Shown here: piece by piece, positions 9,236 through 17,480 of the stretch | How positions within the stretch are numbered: position 1 is the first letter of the stretch | Layout: each line of letters starts with the position of its first letter | Assembly (NCBI GenBank): GCA_035533815.1 | Contig: DATLTB010000007.1 | Coordinates: forward strand, 1 to 40,046 | DNA: 40,046 bases | Direction: 5' to 3' | Source of the DNA: JANWKA01 sp035533815 | GTDB lineage: Bacteria > Bacteroidota > Bacteroidia > Chitinophagales > Chitinophagaceae | Made by a program: the position numbers and the translations under genes | Notes under the pieces: generated by a model | Databases searched by the model: none | What the model saw: only the letters and a program-made list of their open reading frames with translations | Told to the model about the DNA's origin: nothing

Positions 9236-9309
9236 TGGAGGTCCCGAGCGGATTCGAACCGCTGTGGAAGGTTTTGCAGACCTGCGCCTGACCACTCGGC
9301 CACGAGACC
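9236..9309 (-). tRNA. tRNA-Cys (anticodon GCA)
   Basis: The minus strand folds as a cloverleaf: a 7-bp acceptor GGTCTCG / CGGGACC with one G-U pair, a 3-bp D stem, an anticodon loop CTGCAAA with GCA, a short 4-nt variable loop, and a T arm AGCGG-TTCGAAT-CCGCT. Position 73 is U, the usual cysteine identity base, and CCA is encoded. The outermost anticodon-stem pair is a C-U mismatch. The body is 71 nt plus CCA. Confidence 0.96.
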
Positions 9310-9323
9310 ATAATTTGAATGGG

Positions 9324-9354
9324 CAAATGTAGCATTTTCAGGATATTTGTCCAA
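9324..9354 (-). promoter_or_regulatory. promoter of tRNA-Cys
   Basis: Minus-strand TTG (9354-9352), 20 nt and TACATTTG (9331-9324) match the Bacteroidota promoter pattern. The predicted transcript would start only a few bases before the tRNA 5' end at 9309. The element overlaps the leader of the divergent phosphorylase gene. Confidence 0.65.
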
Positions 9355-9369
9355 GTAAGCAAACCAAAC

Positions 9370-10245
9370 ATGGCCAGGATCCCTGAATCTGAGCTTATTT
9401 TATCCCCGGACGGAACGGTTTATCATCTCCGGCTGAGACCGGAAAACCTCGCTTCCACGGTGATTACGGTAGGGGATCCGCAGCGGGTCAGTGAGGTCTC
9501 CAGGTATTTTGATCAGGTGGACTTCAAAACGGCTCACCGGGAATTCACCACCCATACAGGCAGGATCGGCAAAAAGCCGATTAGCGTGATATCCACGGGC
9601 ATTGGTACAGACAATATTGATATTGTGCTCAATGAACTGGATGCGCTCGTTAATATAGACCTGGACCTTCGCCTGGTCAAGGAGCAGCATACCAAACTGC
9701 AGATTTTCCGGCTGGGTACCTGCGGGGGACTCCAGGAAGACCTTTCTCCGGGCACCCTGGTGAAGACATCCTTCGGCCTTGGCCTGGACAGCCTATTGCA
9801 TTTTTATCTGTATGAGAACACCCCTGAGGAAAAAGAGATTCTTGACCATTTTATCCAATTTACGGGGATCCGCAGTCCTGCAGCTGCTCCATATATCACC
9901 GGTGTGTCTGCATGGCTCGATGCTAAATTTACCCAGGGATTCCATTCAGGGATTACCCTGACCAGTCCCGGGTTTTATGCGCCCCAGGGTCGTTCATTAA
10001 GAGGTCAGCTGGCCTTTCCCTACCTGCTGGGCAAACTTCCGGCATTCCTGTATGGTAACCTGCGAATCGTTAATTTTGAAATGGAAACCTCCGGAATATA
10101 TGGCCTGGGCCGGGTTCTGGGACATGATTGCCTTTCGGTCAGCACGGTGGTAGCTAACCGGATCACCAGGCAGTTCAGTGCAGATATAGCGGGGGATACC
10201 GATAAAATGATCCGTCATTGCCTGGAAATCATTGTTAATTGCTGA
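9370..10245 (+). CDS. nucleoside phosphorylase (uridine phosphorylase-like, PNP_UDP family)
   Basis: 291 residues from the ATG at 9370 (MARIPESELIL). A longer frame from 9319 would run through the tRNA-Cys promoter and is rejected. Family marks: TVITVGDPQRV near residue 32 (GDP phosphate loop), STGIGTDNIDI, RLGTCGGLQ (ribose/phosphate site) and NFEMETSGIYGLG, whose Met-Glu pair contacts the ribose of the substrate. It cleaves a ribonucleoside with phosphate to ribose-1-phosphate and free base in the cytoplasm for salvage. Uridine is the likely substrate, but the base specificity cannot be fixed by eye. dapF follows 62 bases later on the same strand. Confidence 0.9.
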   Translation: MARIPESELILSPDGTVYHLRLRPENLASTVITVGDPQRVSEVSRYFDQVDFKTAHREFTTHTGRIGKKPISVISTGIGTDNIDIVLNELDALVNIDLDLRLVKEQHTKLQIFRLGTCGGLQEDLSPGTLVKTSFGLGLDSLLHFYLYENTPEEKEILDHFIQFTGIRSPAAAPYITGVSAWLDAKFTQGFHSGITLTSPGFYAPQGRSLRGQLAFPYLLGKLPAFLYGNLRIVNFEMETSGIYGLGRVLGHDCLSVSTVVANRITRQFSADIAGDTDKMIRHCLEIIVNC

Positions 10246-10307
10246 TACAAACCAGGATAAATCACGGTCAGCGCATATTTTTATATTAAACTAAACTGCC
10301 TAACCCC

Positions 10308-11087
10308 ATGTTCATCCGTTTCCATAAATATCAGGGGGCAGGAAATGATTTCATTTTGCTGGATAACCGGGATGGCCATTATTCCCTTTCCCCCTCCGGG
10401 ATAAAGTCTCTTTGCGATCGCAGGTTTGGAATCGGAGCAGATGGGTTGCTCCTGCTGGGTACCTGCAACGGATATGATTTCAGTATGGAGTATTTTAATG
10501 CAGATGGAAAGCTTGCCGAAATGTGCGGGAATGGGGGAAGATGCCTGGTCGCCTTTGCCCAAAAACTGCAAATCATCCCCCGAAAGGCTTTCTTTCTGGC
10601 TGGTGATGGGGCGCATGAGGCCAGGGTTCTGGAGGATGGCCGCATCGATCTCCACATGCGGGATGTATCCGGAATCAAATCCTATCATGGGGCGGTCATC
10701 CTCAATACCGGGGTCCCGCACTATGTGCAGTTTGTAGATGACCTGGAGCAGGTTGATGTGGTCTTGGAAGGCCGACGGATCAGGTACAGCGAAGAGTTTG
10801 CCGCGGAAGGCATTAATGTGGATTTCCTTTCCGGGGGATTGGAAGGCCTGCATATCCGCACCTATGAACGGGGAGTCGAAGCAGAGACCCTGGCCTGCGG
10901 GACGGGAGTGACGGCTGCTGCCTTAGCGGCGGGAGGACCTGAGCATCGGACCTATATCATCCCGGTCCATGCCCGGGGCGGAGACCTGGAAGTGAAATAC
11001 GATAAAACCGGAGACCAGGAGTTCCGGCAGATTTGGCTTTGCGGCCCGGCTACCTTTGTTTTCCAAGGAGAAATTAACCTGGATTAA
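10308..11087 (+). CDS. dapF: diaminopimelate epimerase
   Basis: 259 residues, normal for the family. Both catalytic cysteines are present in their signatures: Cys73 in MCGNGGRC and Cys197 in ACGTGVTAAA. The N-terminus FHKYQGAGNDFILLDN is also canonical. It converts LL- to meso-diaminopimelate, the last shared step before lysine and the peptide cross-link of peptidoglycan. The stop TAA shares its last base with the start of the NUDIX gene (11087), so the two are probably translated together. Confidence 0.97.
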   Translation: MFIRFHKYQGAGNDFILLDNRDGHYSLSPSGIKSLCDRRFGIGADGLLLLGTCNGYDFSMEYFNADGKLAEMCGNGGRCLVAFAQKLQIIPRKAFFLAGDGAHEARVLEDGRIDLHMRDVSGIKSYHGAVILNTGVPHYVQFVDDLEQVDVVLEGRRIRYSEEFAAEGINVDFLSGGLEGLHIRTYERGVEAETLACGTGVTAAALAAGGPEHRTYIIPVHARGGDLEVKYDKTGDQEFRQIWLCGPATFVFQGEINLD

Positions 11088-11563
11088 TGCCCATGCAACC
11101 TGTACTACCGCACCGGTTCAATGTCAGGGTCTATGGAATCCTGATCAACGCGGACCGGCAAATCCTCCTGAGCGATGAATATATCCGGGGCGGTTATTAC
11201 ACCAAATTCCCCGGTGGAGGACTGGAATTCGGGGAAGGCACCCGGGAATGCCTAACCCGGGAATGGCTCGAAGAAACCGGCCAGCAGATTAAAGCGGGGG
11301 AGCATGTCTATACCACGGATTTTTTTCAGCTTTCTGCTTTTGATGAACTATCCCAGATCATCTCCATATATTATCTGGTACAGCCCACGACTCCTTTTAC
11401 CGCCAGGACCATTATCCAGCCTTTTGATTTCCGGGTCCCACGGGATGCGGTCCAGGTGGAAGCGCTGCGCTGGATGGACTGGAAAGACTTTAATGAGGAT
11501 AAAGTGTCCCTCCCCATTGACAAAGTGGTTGCAGGGATGTTGAAACGCAGGCTTCCCGCATAA
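11087..11563 (+). CDS. NUDIX hydrolase
   Basis: 158 residues. A complete Nudix box is visible at about residues 44-66: G44, E50, REWLEETG at 58-65, fitting GX5EX7REUXEEXGU. The preceding FNVRVYGILIN strand and a late WMDWKDF are also typical. These enzymes hydrolyse a nucleoside diphosphate linked to another group; the substrate is not evident. It starts on the last base of the dapF stop codon. A house-cleaning role is most likely, but a decapping or nucleotide-sugar role cannot be excluded. Confidence 0.92.
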   Translation: MPMQPVLPHRFNVRVYGILINADRQILLSDEYIRGGYYTKFPGGGLEFGEGTRECLTREWLEETGQQIKAGEHVYTTDFFQLSAFDELSQIISIYYLVQPTTPFTARTIIQPFDFRVPRDAVQVEALRWMDWKDFNEDKVSLPIDKVVAGMLKRRLPA

Positions 11564-11577
11564 TAATTATTGGGGAT

Positions 11578-11877
11578 TCAGCGGCTAAACCACAGCAGCC
11601 AGTATACAGATTCAATAATCAGCAAACCCAGGTTGACCAGGGAAATCCATTTTGGGATCAACGGTAATGCTAACCTGCTGCTGGAAATCAGGAAAAGGGC
11701 AATCAGGGCAACCAGCAGATTGGCAGGGATCGCGGCAATAAAGCCCAGGATAAGGATGGTTTTGATCACCCCGTTATTCATCGGAATGGCTAAACCTGCA
11801 TACCGCAGCGCCAATCCGGCCGCAAAACATCCATTGCACAGTAAGGCTACCCGGGAGAAGAACAATAACCAGCGCAT
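11578..11877 (-). CDS. small integral membrane protein, unknown function
   Basis: 99 residues with three hydrophobic segments (about 3-25, 36-65 and 77-97), separated by short polar turns such as PMNNGVIK and PLIPKW. No family is recognised. It is preferred over the overlapping plus-strand frame because its residue pattern is that of a real membrane protein with charged loops, while the other frame lacks a coherent pattern. It lies 33 bases downstream of the lipoprotein gene on the same strand and converges on the NUDIX gene with 14 bases between. Confidence 0.7.
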   Translation of the reverse strand: MRWLLFFSRVALLCNGCFAAGLALRYAGLAIPMNNGVIKTILILGFIAAIPANLLVALIALFLISSSRLALPLIPKWISLVNLGLLIIESVYWLLWFSR

Positions 11878-11910
11878 AGGGGAAGGTTGACCTGGAATAC
11901 CGCTGTTTAT

Positions 11911-12399
11911 TCAGAATTGGATATTAAAGGTCCCCGTAACCGTCATGATTTGAGTACTATCGGTCACATCAGCCAGGATGCCCTGGAAAGTACCGGCGGC
12001 ATGGATAGGACTGACCCTGGTCAGATTGATTGATCCCGAGCCTCCGTTACCCGGATCAGCCACAAATAAGGCGCCTTTCAGGTTATAGTTGATATCATTG
12101 AAATCCACACCCGAAACAGTAAAGGTATCCGCCTGCAGGGTTTGCAGGGGAAAATCCATGATCAATGTGAACCCCGTGGGATCGGAGCTGGATAGAAATC
12201 CGCTTAATGCCAACACGGGTTCTCCGCCAATGGTGTCCAGCTTGCCTGAAATCATTTTGGCAGAGAAAGAGCTATTGCCATTGATATCCGCAGTCAGGAT
12301 ACTGGTAACCCTAAACCGGGAATTATTTTTTGTACAGCGGGAAAAAGCTCCGGTCAGCAATAAGGCAAAAAGATAAATGATCCATTTTTTCTTCTTCAT
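11911..12399 (-). CDS. putative lipoprotein with a beta-rich domain
   Basis: 162 residues. A KKKK n-region and hydrophobic core are followed by a Cys at 22, but the lipobox reads AFSRC, with Arg at the position before Cys where a small residue is usual. Processing as a lipoprotein is therefore uncertain. The rest alternates hydrophobic and polar residues, with strands around FTLIMDFPL, TFTVSGVDF, GSINLTRV and MTVTGTFNIQF, resembling Bacteroidota DUF6252-type envelope proteins. The function is unknown. It is divergent to the large YfhO-like gene. Confidence 0.75.
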   Translation of the reverse strand: MKKKKWIIYLFALLLTGAFSRCTKNNSRFRVTSILTADINGNSSFSAKMISGKLDTIGGEPVLALSGFLSSSDPTGFTLIMDFPLQTLQADTFTVSGVDFNDINYNLKGALFVADPGNGGSGSINLTRVSPIHAAGTFQGILADVTDSTQIMTVTGTFNIQF

Positions 12400-12501
12400 C
12401 GGTTTCTTTTTCTTTGAATCCTGGATTTGCAGGAATTGATCCGGGCCTTAAACAGGGATAAATAATCCTAACGGATATTCATCCGAATGTAATATATGGA
12501 G

Positions 12502-12518
12502 CAAAAATAATATTTTTG
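12502..12518. promoter_or_regulatory. 17-bp palindrome carrying back-to-back -7 elements
   Basis: CAAAAATA-A-TATTTTTG is a perfect 8-bp inverted repeat around a single A. Each arm is a TAnnTTTG match on one strand, facing the lipoprotein gene (minus) and the YfhO-like gene (plus). No good -33 element is seen at the standard distance in either direction, so it may be a protein-binding site instead of, or as well as, a divergent promoter. Confidence 0.4.
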
Positions 12519-12636
12519 TCCTTCTTTTACATTACGCCTTCAACTAAGGAATTCAATCATACGGATGAGTAAATCATGGCCTGGGCGATAATGCAAAATT
12601 AAAATCACCCAGACCTCGGTCTGATAAAATATTTTC

Positions 12637-15453
12637 ATGGCAAAGCAGGATTATTATGATATCCTGGGAGTTCCCAGGAATGCTTCCCGGCAGATGATTG
12701 TTTCGGCTTACCGGAAATTAAGGCAACAACAGGATCGTAAACTGCTGTCCAAAGCTATTTTTGCACAGGTCACTGAAGCCTATTCGGTATTAAGCGACCC
12801 GGCCAAACGGAAAAATTACGATTCCAGCCTGGGAGCACCTGTCTTTTTTCCCGGGGAACAAGCCCAGCTTCCGTCCCGGGATTGGAAAAAAATCCTGCTT
12901 CCCCATATAGTGGCCATCCTGATCTTTATTGCGCTGGGGGTGATTTATTTCAGCCCGGTCCTTCAGGGGAAGGTGCTTAGCCAGGGCGATATGACCCAGG
13001 TCAGGGGCATGACCAAGGAGGCCAGGGATTATTTTGCCCAGACCGGCCATCATCCCCTGTGGAGCAACAGCATGTTCAGCGGGATGCCCACTTATGTGAC
13101 CTATACCGGCCCCACTTCGGACCTGATGGTGTATGTGGAAAGAATAATCACCTTGTTCCTGCCTTCCCCGCTCAATATGTTGTTCCTGGCCATGCTGGGA
13201 TTCTATGTACTGATGTGTGTACTGGATTTCCGGTATTGGATCCGGGTCTTTGGTGCAGTGGCCTTCGGACTGTCGTCATTCAATATTATCCTGATCGGTG
13301 CCGGACATGTGACCGAGATCATGACCCTGGCTTATGTAGCTCCTGTCCTGGCAGGGATCCTGGTCACCTACCGCGGAAAATTTATCCTGGGGGGGGCGAT
13401 TACCCTGATTTCTGCTGGGCTCATGGTATACAGCAACCACCTGCAGATCATGTACTATACCCTGATCATCATTGCCTGCCTGGTGGTAGCTGCAGCCATC
13501 CGGAGTTACCGGGAGGGAAAGATTCCCCAATTTTTCAAGGCTTCGGCAGTCCTGGCAGTCGTGGCTATCCTGGCCATCCTCCCTTCTTCAGACAACCTGC
13601 TGGTCACCAAGCAATTTGTCCGGTATTCCACCCGGGGTAGCCGCTCGGAGATCACCCTGCAAAATCAGTATAATACTTCGGTAGCCAACGGGGGCCTGGA
13701 CATCAATTATGCCTATGCCTGGAGCATGGGTAAGATGGAAAGCTTTTCTGTCCTGGTTCCGGATATCGTTGGCGGACCAGCATCCAGTGCAGATTTCGCC
13801 AATTCATCTGAACTGTACAAAACCCTGGTTGCTGCTGGTCAGCAACCTGAACAGGCCGGCAATCTGTCTGCCAATATCGGATCATCATTTGACTACTGGG
13901 GGCCGCAACCGGGTACCACCCCGGTATATTTCGGGGCAGTCATCTGTTTTTTATTCATATTATCTTTTTTCCTGGTCAGGAGCTGGCACAGGTGGTGGCT
14001 CCTGGCCGCCACGGGAATTGGTTTCCTGCTCAGCTGGGGAAAAAACTTTCCAGTGCTGAATGACTTTTTATTTTACCACCTGCCGTATTATAATAAGTTC
14101 AGGGCTCCATCCATGGCGCTGATCATTCCCCAGTTGACCTTTGTCATCCTGGCTTGCTGGGCCCTCCAGGAAATTTTAATATCCGTAGAAAAAAAACAGC
14201 TGCCCTGGAAAGCCGTGCGAAAGGCTTTGCTGGTCACCGGCACTTTGTTGCTGGTGATCCTCAGCGGGGTTATGGGAGATTTCAGCAGCCCCAGGGATCC
14301 CCAGCTGGAAAGTATGCTGGGTGGCAATACGCCGGTGGTGCAGCAGATCATGCATGCCCTGCGTACGGACCGGACCACCCTGCTGCATGCCGATGGGCTG
14401 AGGTCTATTCTCCTGGTCCTACTGGCCACGCTGCTGCTTTGGGCATTCATTAAAAACAAGGTCGGTGGCAAGGTATTCGCAGGCCTTATTTCCCTATTAC
14501 TGCTGATTGACCTGATCCAGGTTGACAAGCGGTATCTGAACAATGATCAGTTCCTGGACTCCGACCAGCAGGCCGGGGTCTTTCAGCCTTCCCAGGCAGA
14601 TCAGCTCATTGATCAGGATCCCGATCCTGATTACCGGGTGCTCAATCTCAGCCTGGGGGCAACTGGTATTTTCAACGATGCCCTGACCTCCTATTTTCAT
14701 AAATCGGTTGGGGGGTACAGCCCGGCCAAACTCTGGCGTTATCAGGACCTGATCGATTTTCAGCTCGAGCCCGCTATCCAGCATATGCTGACCATCCTGC
14801 AGGGTCCCGGAGCCAAGGATTCTTCCACCATCGGCCTGTTCAGCTCATCACCGGTCCTGAATTTGCTGAACACGAAATACTTCATCATCAATCCAGCTGC
14901 CGCACCGGTACCCAACCCTGCTGCCTGCGGGAATGCCTGGTTCGTAAAAGGCATCCACTGGGCTGCGGATGCCAACAGTGAAATCCTGTCCCTGACCGAT
15001 TTCAACCCCCTGGATTCGGCAATCATCGACAGGCGTTTTGCCCCTGAGCTGCAGGGATTGGAACCCGCAAAGGATTCCGGTTCCTATATCCATTTGACCC
15101 GGTACAGCCTGAATGATCTTTATTATGCTTCGGACAACTCCCAGGCGGGATTCGGGGTCTTTTCAGAAATTTATTATCCGGCTGGCTGGAAAGCCTATAT
15201 TGACGGCCAGCCCTCGGCGATCTTCCGGGTGGACTATGCCCTGCGGGGCCTGCGCATTCCTGCGGGGAAACATCAGGTCGTTTTTCATTTCCATCCTGAC
15301 GTGTATTTCCTGGGTCAGCGGATCTCTTTTTTCTCCTCCCTGCTGCTTATCCTGTTATTTGCGTGGGGAATATTTTTCAGCATCCGGGAATCAGGGAAAG
15401 TTCAAGGGGCAGGGAAGGACCAGCCGGCCACCGGCCTACCGGGGTCCGCATAA
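12637..15453 (+). CDS. YfhO-family membrane protein with an N-terminal J-like domain
   Basis: 938 residues. Residues about 5-61 align with a DnaJ J domain (DYYDILGVPRNAS, AYRKL, EAYSVLSDPAKRKNYD), but the HPD loop that activates Hsp70 is missing: Q31-Q32-D33 stands there and the segment is about five residues short. After a linker, a YfhO-like multi-span membrane region begins at about 85 (LPHIVAILIF) with LWSNSMFSGMPTYV, GAGHVTEIMTLAYVAP and YYNKFRAPSMALIIPQ. The C-terminal globular part ends with FSEIYYPAGWKAYIDG and one last membrane helix. YfhO relatives are GT-C-like proteins linked to glycosylation of cell-wall polymers. The stop abuts the stop of the convergent GT2 gene, with no base between. 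Confidence 0.88.
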   Translation: MAKQDYYDILGVPRNASRQMIVSAYRKLRQQQDRKLLSKAIFAQVTEAYSVLSDPAKRKNYDSSLGAPVFFPGEQAQLPSRDWKKILLPHIVAILIFIALGVIYFSPVLQGKVLSQGDMTQVRGMTKEARDYFAQTGHHPLWSNSMFSGMPTYVTYTGPTSDLMVYVERIITLFLPSPLNMLFLAMLGFYVLMCVLDFRYWIRVFGAVAFGLSSFNIILIGAGHVTEIMTLAYVAPVLAGILVTYRGKFILGGAITLISAGLMVYSNHLQIMYYTLIIIACLVVAAAIRSYREGKIPQFFKASAVLAVVAILAILPSSDNLLVTKQFVRYSTRGSRSEITLQNQYNTSVANGGLDINYAYAWSMGKMESFSVLVPDIVGGPASSADFANSSELYKTLVAAGQQPEQAGNLSANIGSSFDYWGPQPGTTPVYFGAVICFLFILSFFLVRSWHRWWLLAATGIGFLLSWGKNFPVLNDFLFYHLPYYNKFRAPSMALIIPQLTFVILACWALQEILISVEKKQLPWKAVRKALLVTGTLLLVILSGVMGDFSSPRDPQLESMLGGNTPVVQQIMHALRTDRTTLLHADGLRSILLVLLATLLLWAFIKNKVGGKVFAGLISLLLLIDLIQVDKRYLNNDQFLDSDQQAGVFQPSQADQLIDQDPDPDYRVLNLSLGATGIFNDALTSYFHKSVGGYSPAKLWRYQDLIDFQLEPAIQHMLTILQGPGAKDSSTIGLFSSSPVLNLLNTKYFIINPAAAPVPNPAACGNAWFVKGIHWAADANSEILSLTDFNPLDSAIIDRRFAPELQGLEPAKDSGSYIHLTRYSLNDLYYASDNSQAGFGVFSEIYYPAGWKAYIDGQPSAIFRVDYALRGLRIPAGKHQVVFHFHPDVYFLGQRISFFSSLLLILLFAWGIFFSIRESGKVQGAGKDQPATGLPGSA

Positions 15454-16209
15454 TCAATACCTGGGGCCGGTCAGCCAACGCAGTACGATCCCTGCATGGT
15501 TAATCAGGTTGGGGATGATCCCGTAATGACGGGCCAGGATGATATATCGCTCTTTCCAGGCTAAGCGCTGATTTTTTTTGGACATGCCCCCTTCGGTGAA
15601 CCGGCTGATCACCAGCTGGGTGTTGCAGGTCAGTTTGCAGGCTTTTAAGCAACGGATCATCCAGTCAATATCGGCGCAAACCTGGTATCTGGTATCAAAG
15701 GGTACAGCCAATATGCTTTTGATGATAAATGCCTGGTGCGACACACTCATCCCCATCTGAAGGCTTTTCCAGTCCAGCCGGGCAGGCAGCCGGTGCGGGG
15801 TCCGGACGGAACGCAGGCCCCTGGCCACTCCGGATTCATCTATAAAAATCGTTTCTCCATAATAGACATCCGCTCCAGTGCAGGATGAAAATATCTTTTC
15901 CAGGATAGTCGGTGTATCCAGCTGATCATCCGCATTCAGGAAAAGCAGGTAATCCCCATCGGCTGCGTTCATTCCCTTGTTCATGGCATCATAAAGTCCC
16001 TGGTCCGGCCCGGGGATCAGTTTGGTTACCGTAGCCCCGTGCCTGCCAATGATTTCCAGGGTATGATCCGTGGAACCTCCATCGACAAGGATATATTGGA
16101 TATGCGGATAAGTCTGTGCAGCCACGCTTTGAATGGTGTTTTCGATATGTTTTTCTGCATTATAACATACGGTAATGATGCTGATCAGGGGGCTGGAGGG
16201 GATCGTCAT
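15454..16209 (-). CDS. family 2 glycosyltransferase
   Basis: 251 residues with a GT-A fold: ISIITVCYNAEKHI at the start, VDGGSTDHT, GLYDAMNKGM, then FLNADDQ, which holds the metal-binding acidic residues. The later HQAFIIKS and CADIDWMIRCLKA match WcaA/WfgS-like enzymes that add a sugar from a nucleotide donor in the cytoplasm. It is the last gene of the four-gene minus-strand operon. Donor and acceptor are unknown. Confidence 0.92.
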   Translation of the reverse strand: MTIPSSPLISIITVCYNAEKHIENTIQSVAAQTYPHIQYILVDGGSTDHTLEIIGRHGATVTKLIPGPDQGLYDAMNKGMNAADGDYLLFLNADDQLDTPTILEKIFSSCTGADVYYGETIFIDESGVARGLRSVRTPHRLPARLDWKSLQMGMSVSHQAFIIKSILAVPFDTRYQVCADIDWMIRCLKACKLTCNTQLVISRFTEGGMSKKNQRLAWKERYIILARHYGIIPNLINHAGIVLRWLTGPRY

Positions 16210-16220
16210 ATCATGGGCGC

Positions 16221-16244
16221 ATTAAGTCATTAAGTCATTAAGGC
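16221..16244. repeat. three 8-bp tandem copies of ATTAAGTC
   Basis: ATTAAGTC-ATTAAGTC-ATTAAGGC; the third copy differs at one base. It covers the stop codon of the upstream GT4 gene and part of the spacer before the GT2 gene. A change in copy number would alter the last GT4 codons and the spacing only. Confidence 0.8.
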
Positions 16245-17471
16245 TTCAAGAGAAAGGTCATGATAGGCCTGGGCAGTCCGGCGGATATCAAAGCGGGTAA
16301 CCGCCGTTTCCCTGGCGGACCTGGAAAAACTTTCCCGGAGTGCTGCATCGCCTGCCAGATTCAGGGTGCATTGTACAAAGGATTGCCGGTCTGAAGGAGG
16401 GATCAGGTGACCGCTGATTTTGTCCCTGATGATCTCCCGGCAACCGCCTACATCGTAGCTGATACCGGGCACCCCGCAGGCTGAGGCTTCGATCAGGCTG
16501 AATGGTAATGTATCGGCCCGGGTCGGGTATAGGAAAATATCCGTGGCCTGGTAACACTGGATCATCCGGGCTTCCTGATCGAGGTAACCGGTATTGGTAT
16601 GGGTCATTTGTTTCAGATCCAGCGGTAGCCGGTCTTTTCCGATCATCAGGGCATGTAGCTGCTGATTACCGCACTGGTTGTCCAGGTCCCGGAGGATTTC
16701 CAGGAGATCAAGGCCGCCTTTATAAGGGCTGCTCAATAGCTTTTCGGCTGAAAAAGTAAGGACGGTCCGGGCTGGATCGATGCCCAGTTTTTTTTTGGCC
16801 AGGGCCCGGTCCGCGGGACAGAACCGGACCAGGTCAACTCCATTGGGGATATACTCGATCCGCTTTCCCTCCAGTACCGGGCTCTGGCAGGCCATATCCT
16901 GCAGCCAGCGGGAAGGGCAGACCAGGATGAGCCGGCTGCGGGCATAAATATTTTTTTTTCGCCTGATCAACGCCTTTCCCCGGTTAAGGCCGGTTTGCGG
17001 GAAACTCCGGTGCTCATCCGGTCCAGCCTGCATTTTCTTCCAGCTTTCCTCCCCGAAAGTATGTGCGGCATTTGCTGTAAAGGCCCACATATCGTGGAGG
17101 GTCCAGATCACCGGAGCGATTTCGCTTAGTTCCCGGACGAGACGGGTATCAAAATACCCCCCATGAATATTGTGGAGGCAGATGATATCAGGCCGGAATT
17201 GTTTCACCTCCATCCTGATCCGGGGAGTGGACAGGGGGAAATAATAATACTGTAAGCCCAACCAGGAAGTTAACCTGTTCAGTCCCCGTTCCAGATTATT
17301 CTGCCAGCCCTTTTTCCGGCTGACCCTGACCTGGGGATCCCGGGATTTCCGGATGCCGACCAGGAACAGGTTTTCTGTTCCAAACTGGCTGATCAGGGCC
17401 TCGCTGATCCGCCTGGCAGCGATGGCCGCCCCACCGGTAATATCATATTTATTGATGAAAAGGATTTTCAA
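16230..17471 (-). CDS. family 4 glycosyltransferase
   Basis: 413 residues with a GT-B layout. The N-terminal domain opens with ILFINKYDITGGAAIAARRI, a Gly-rich acceptor loop, and has VIWTLHDMWAFT. The C-terminal donor domain carries IPNGVDLVRFCP, KGGLDLLEIL and PFSLIEASACGVPGISYDVGG with the Glu-containing donor-binding motif. The N-terminal form resembles WcaC/WcaL-like colanic-acid transferases. It lies 9 bases after the deacetylase stop. The sugar is not evident. Confidence 0.93.
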   Translation of the reverse strand: MKILFINKYDITGGAAIAARRISEALISQFGTENLFLVGIRKSRDPQVRVSRKKGWQNNLERGLNRLTSWLGLQYYYFPLSTPRIRMEVKQFRPDIICLHNIHGGYFDTRLVRELSEIAPVIWTLHDMWAFTANAAHTFGEESWKKMQAGPDEHRSFPQTGLNRGKALIRRKKNIYARSRLILVCPSRWLQDMACQSPVLEGKRIEYIPNGVDLVRFCPADRALAKKKLGIDPARTVLTFSAEKLLSSPYKGGLDLLEILRDLDNQCGNQQLHALMIGKDRLPLDLKQMTHTNTGYLDQEARMIQCYQATDIFLYPTRADTLPFSLIEASACGVPGISYDVGGCREIIRDKISGHLIPPSDRQSFVQCTLNLAGDAALRESFSRSARETAVTRFDIRRTAQAYHDLSLEALMT

Positions 17472-17480
17472 TGGATGGGG

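Noticed and set aside
9045..9240. Possible integration scar next to tRNA-Cys
   Set aside because: No integrase and no direct repeat of the tRNA 3' end could be seen in the window.
9096..9371. Minus-strand ORFs through the tRNA-Cys gene
   Set aside because: They cover a well-folded tRNA and its promoter.
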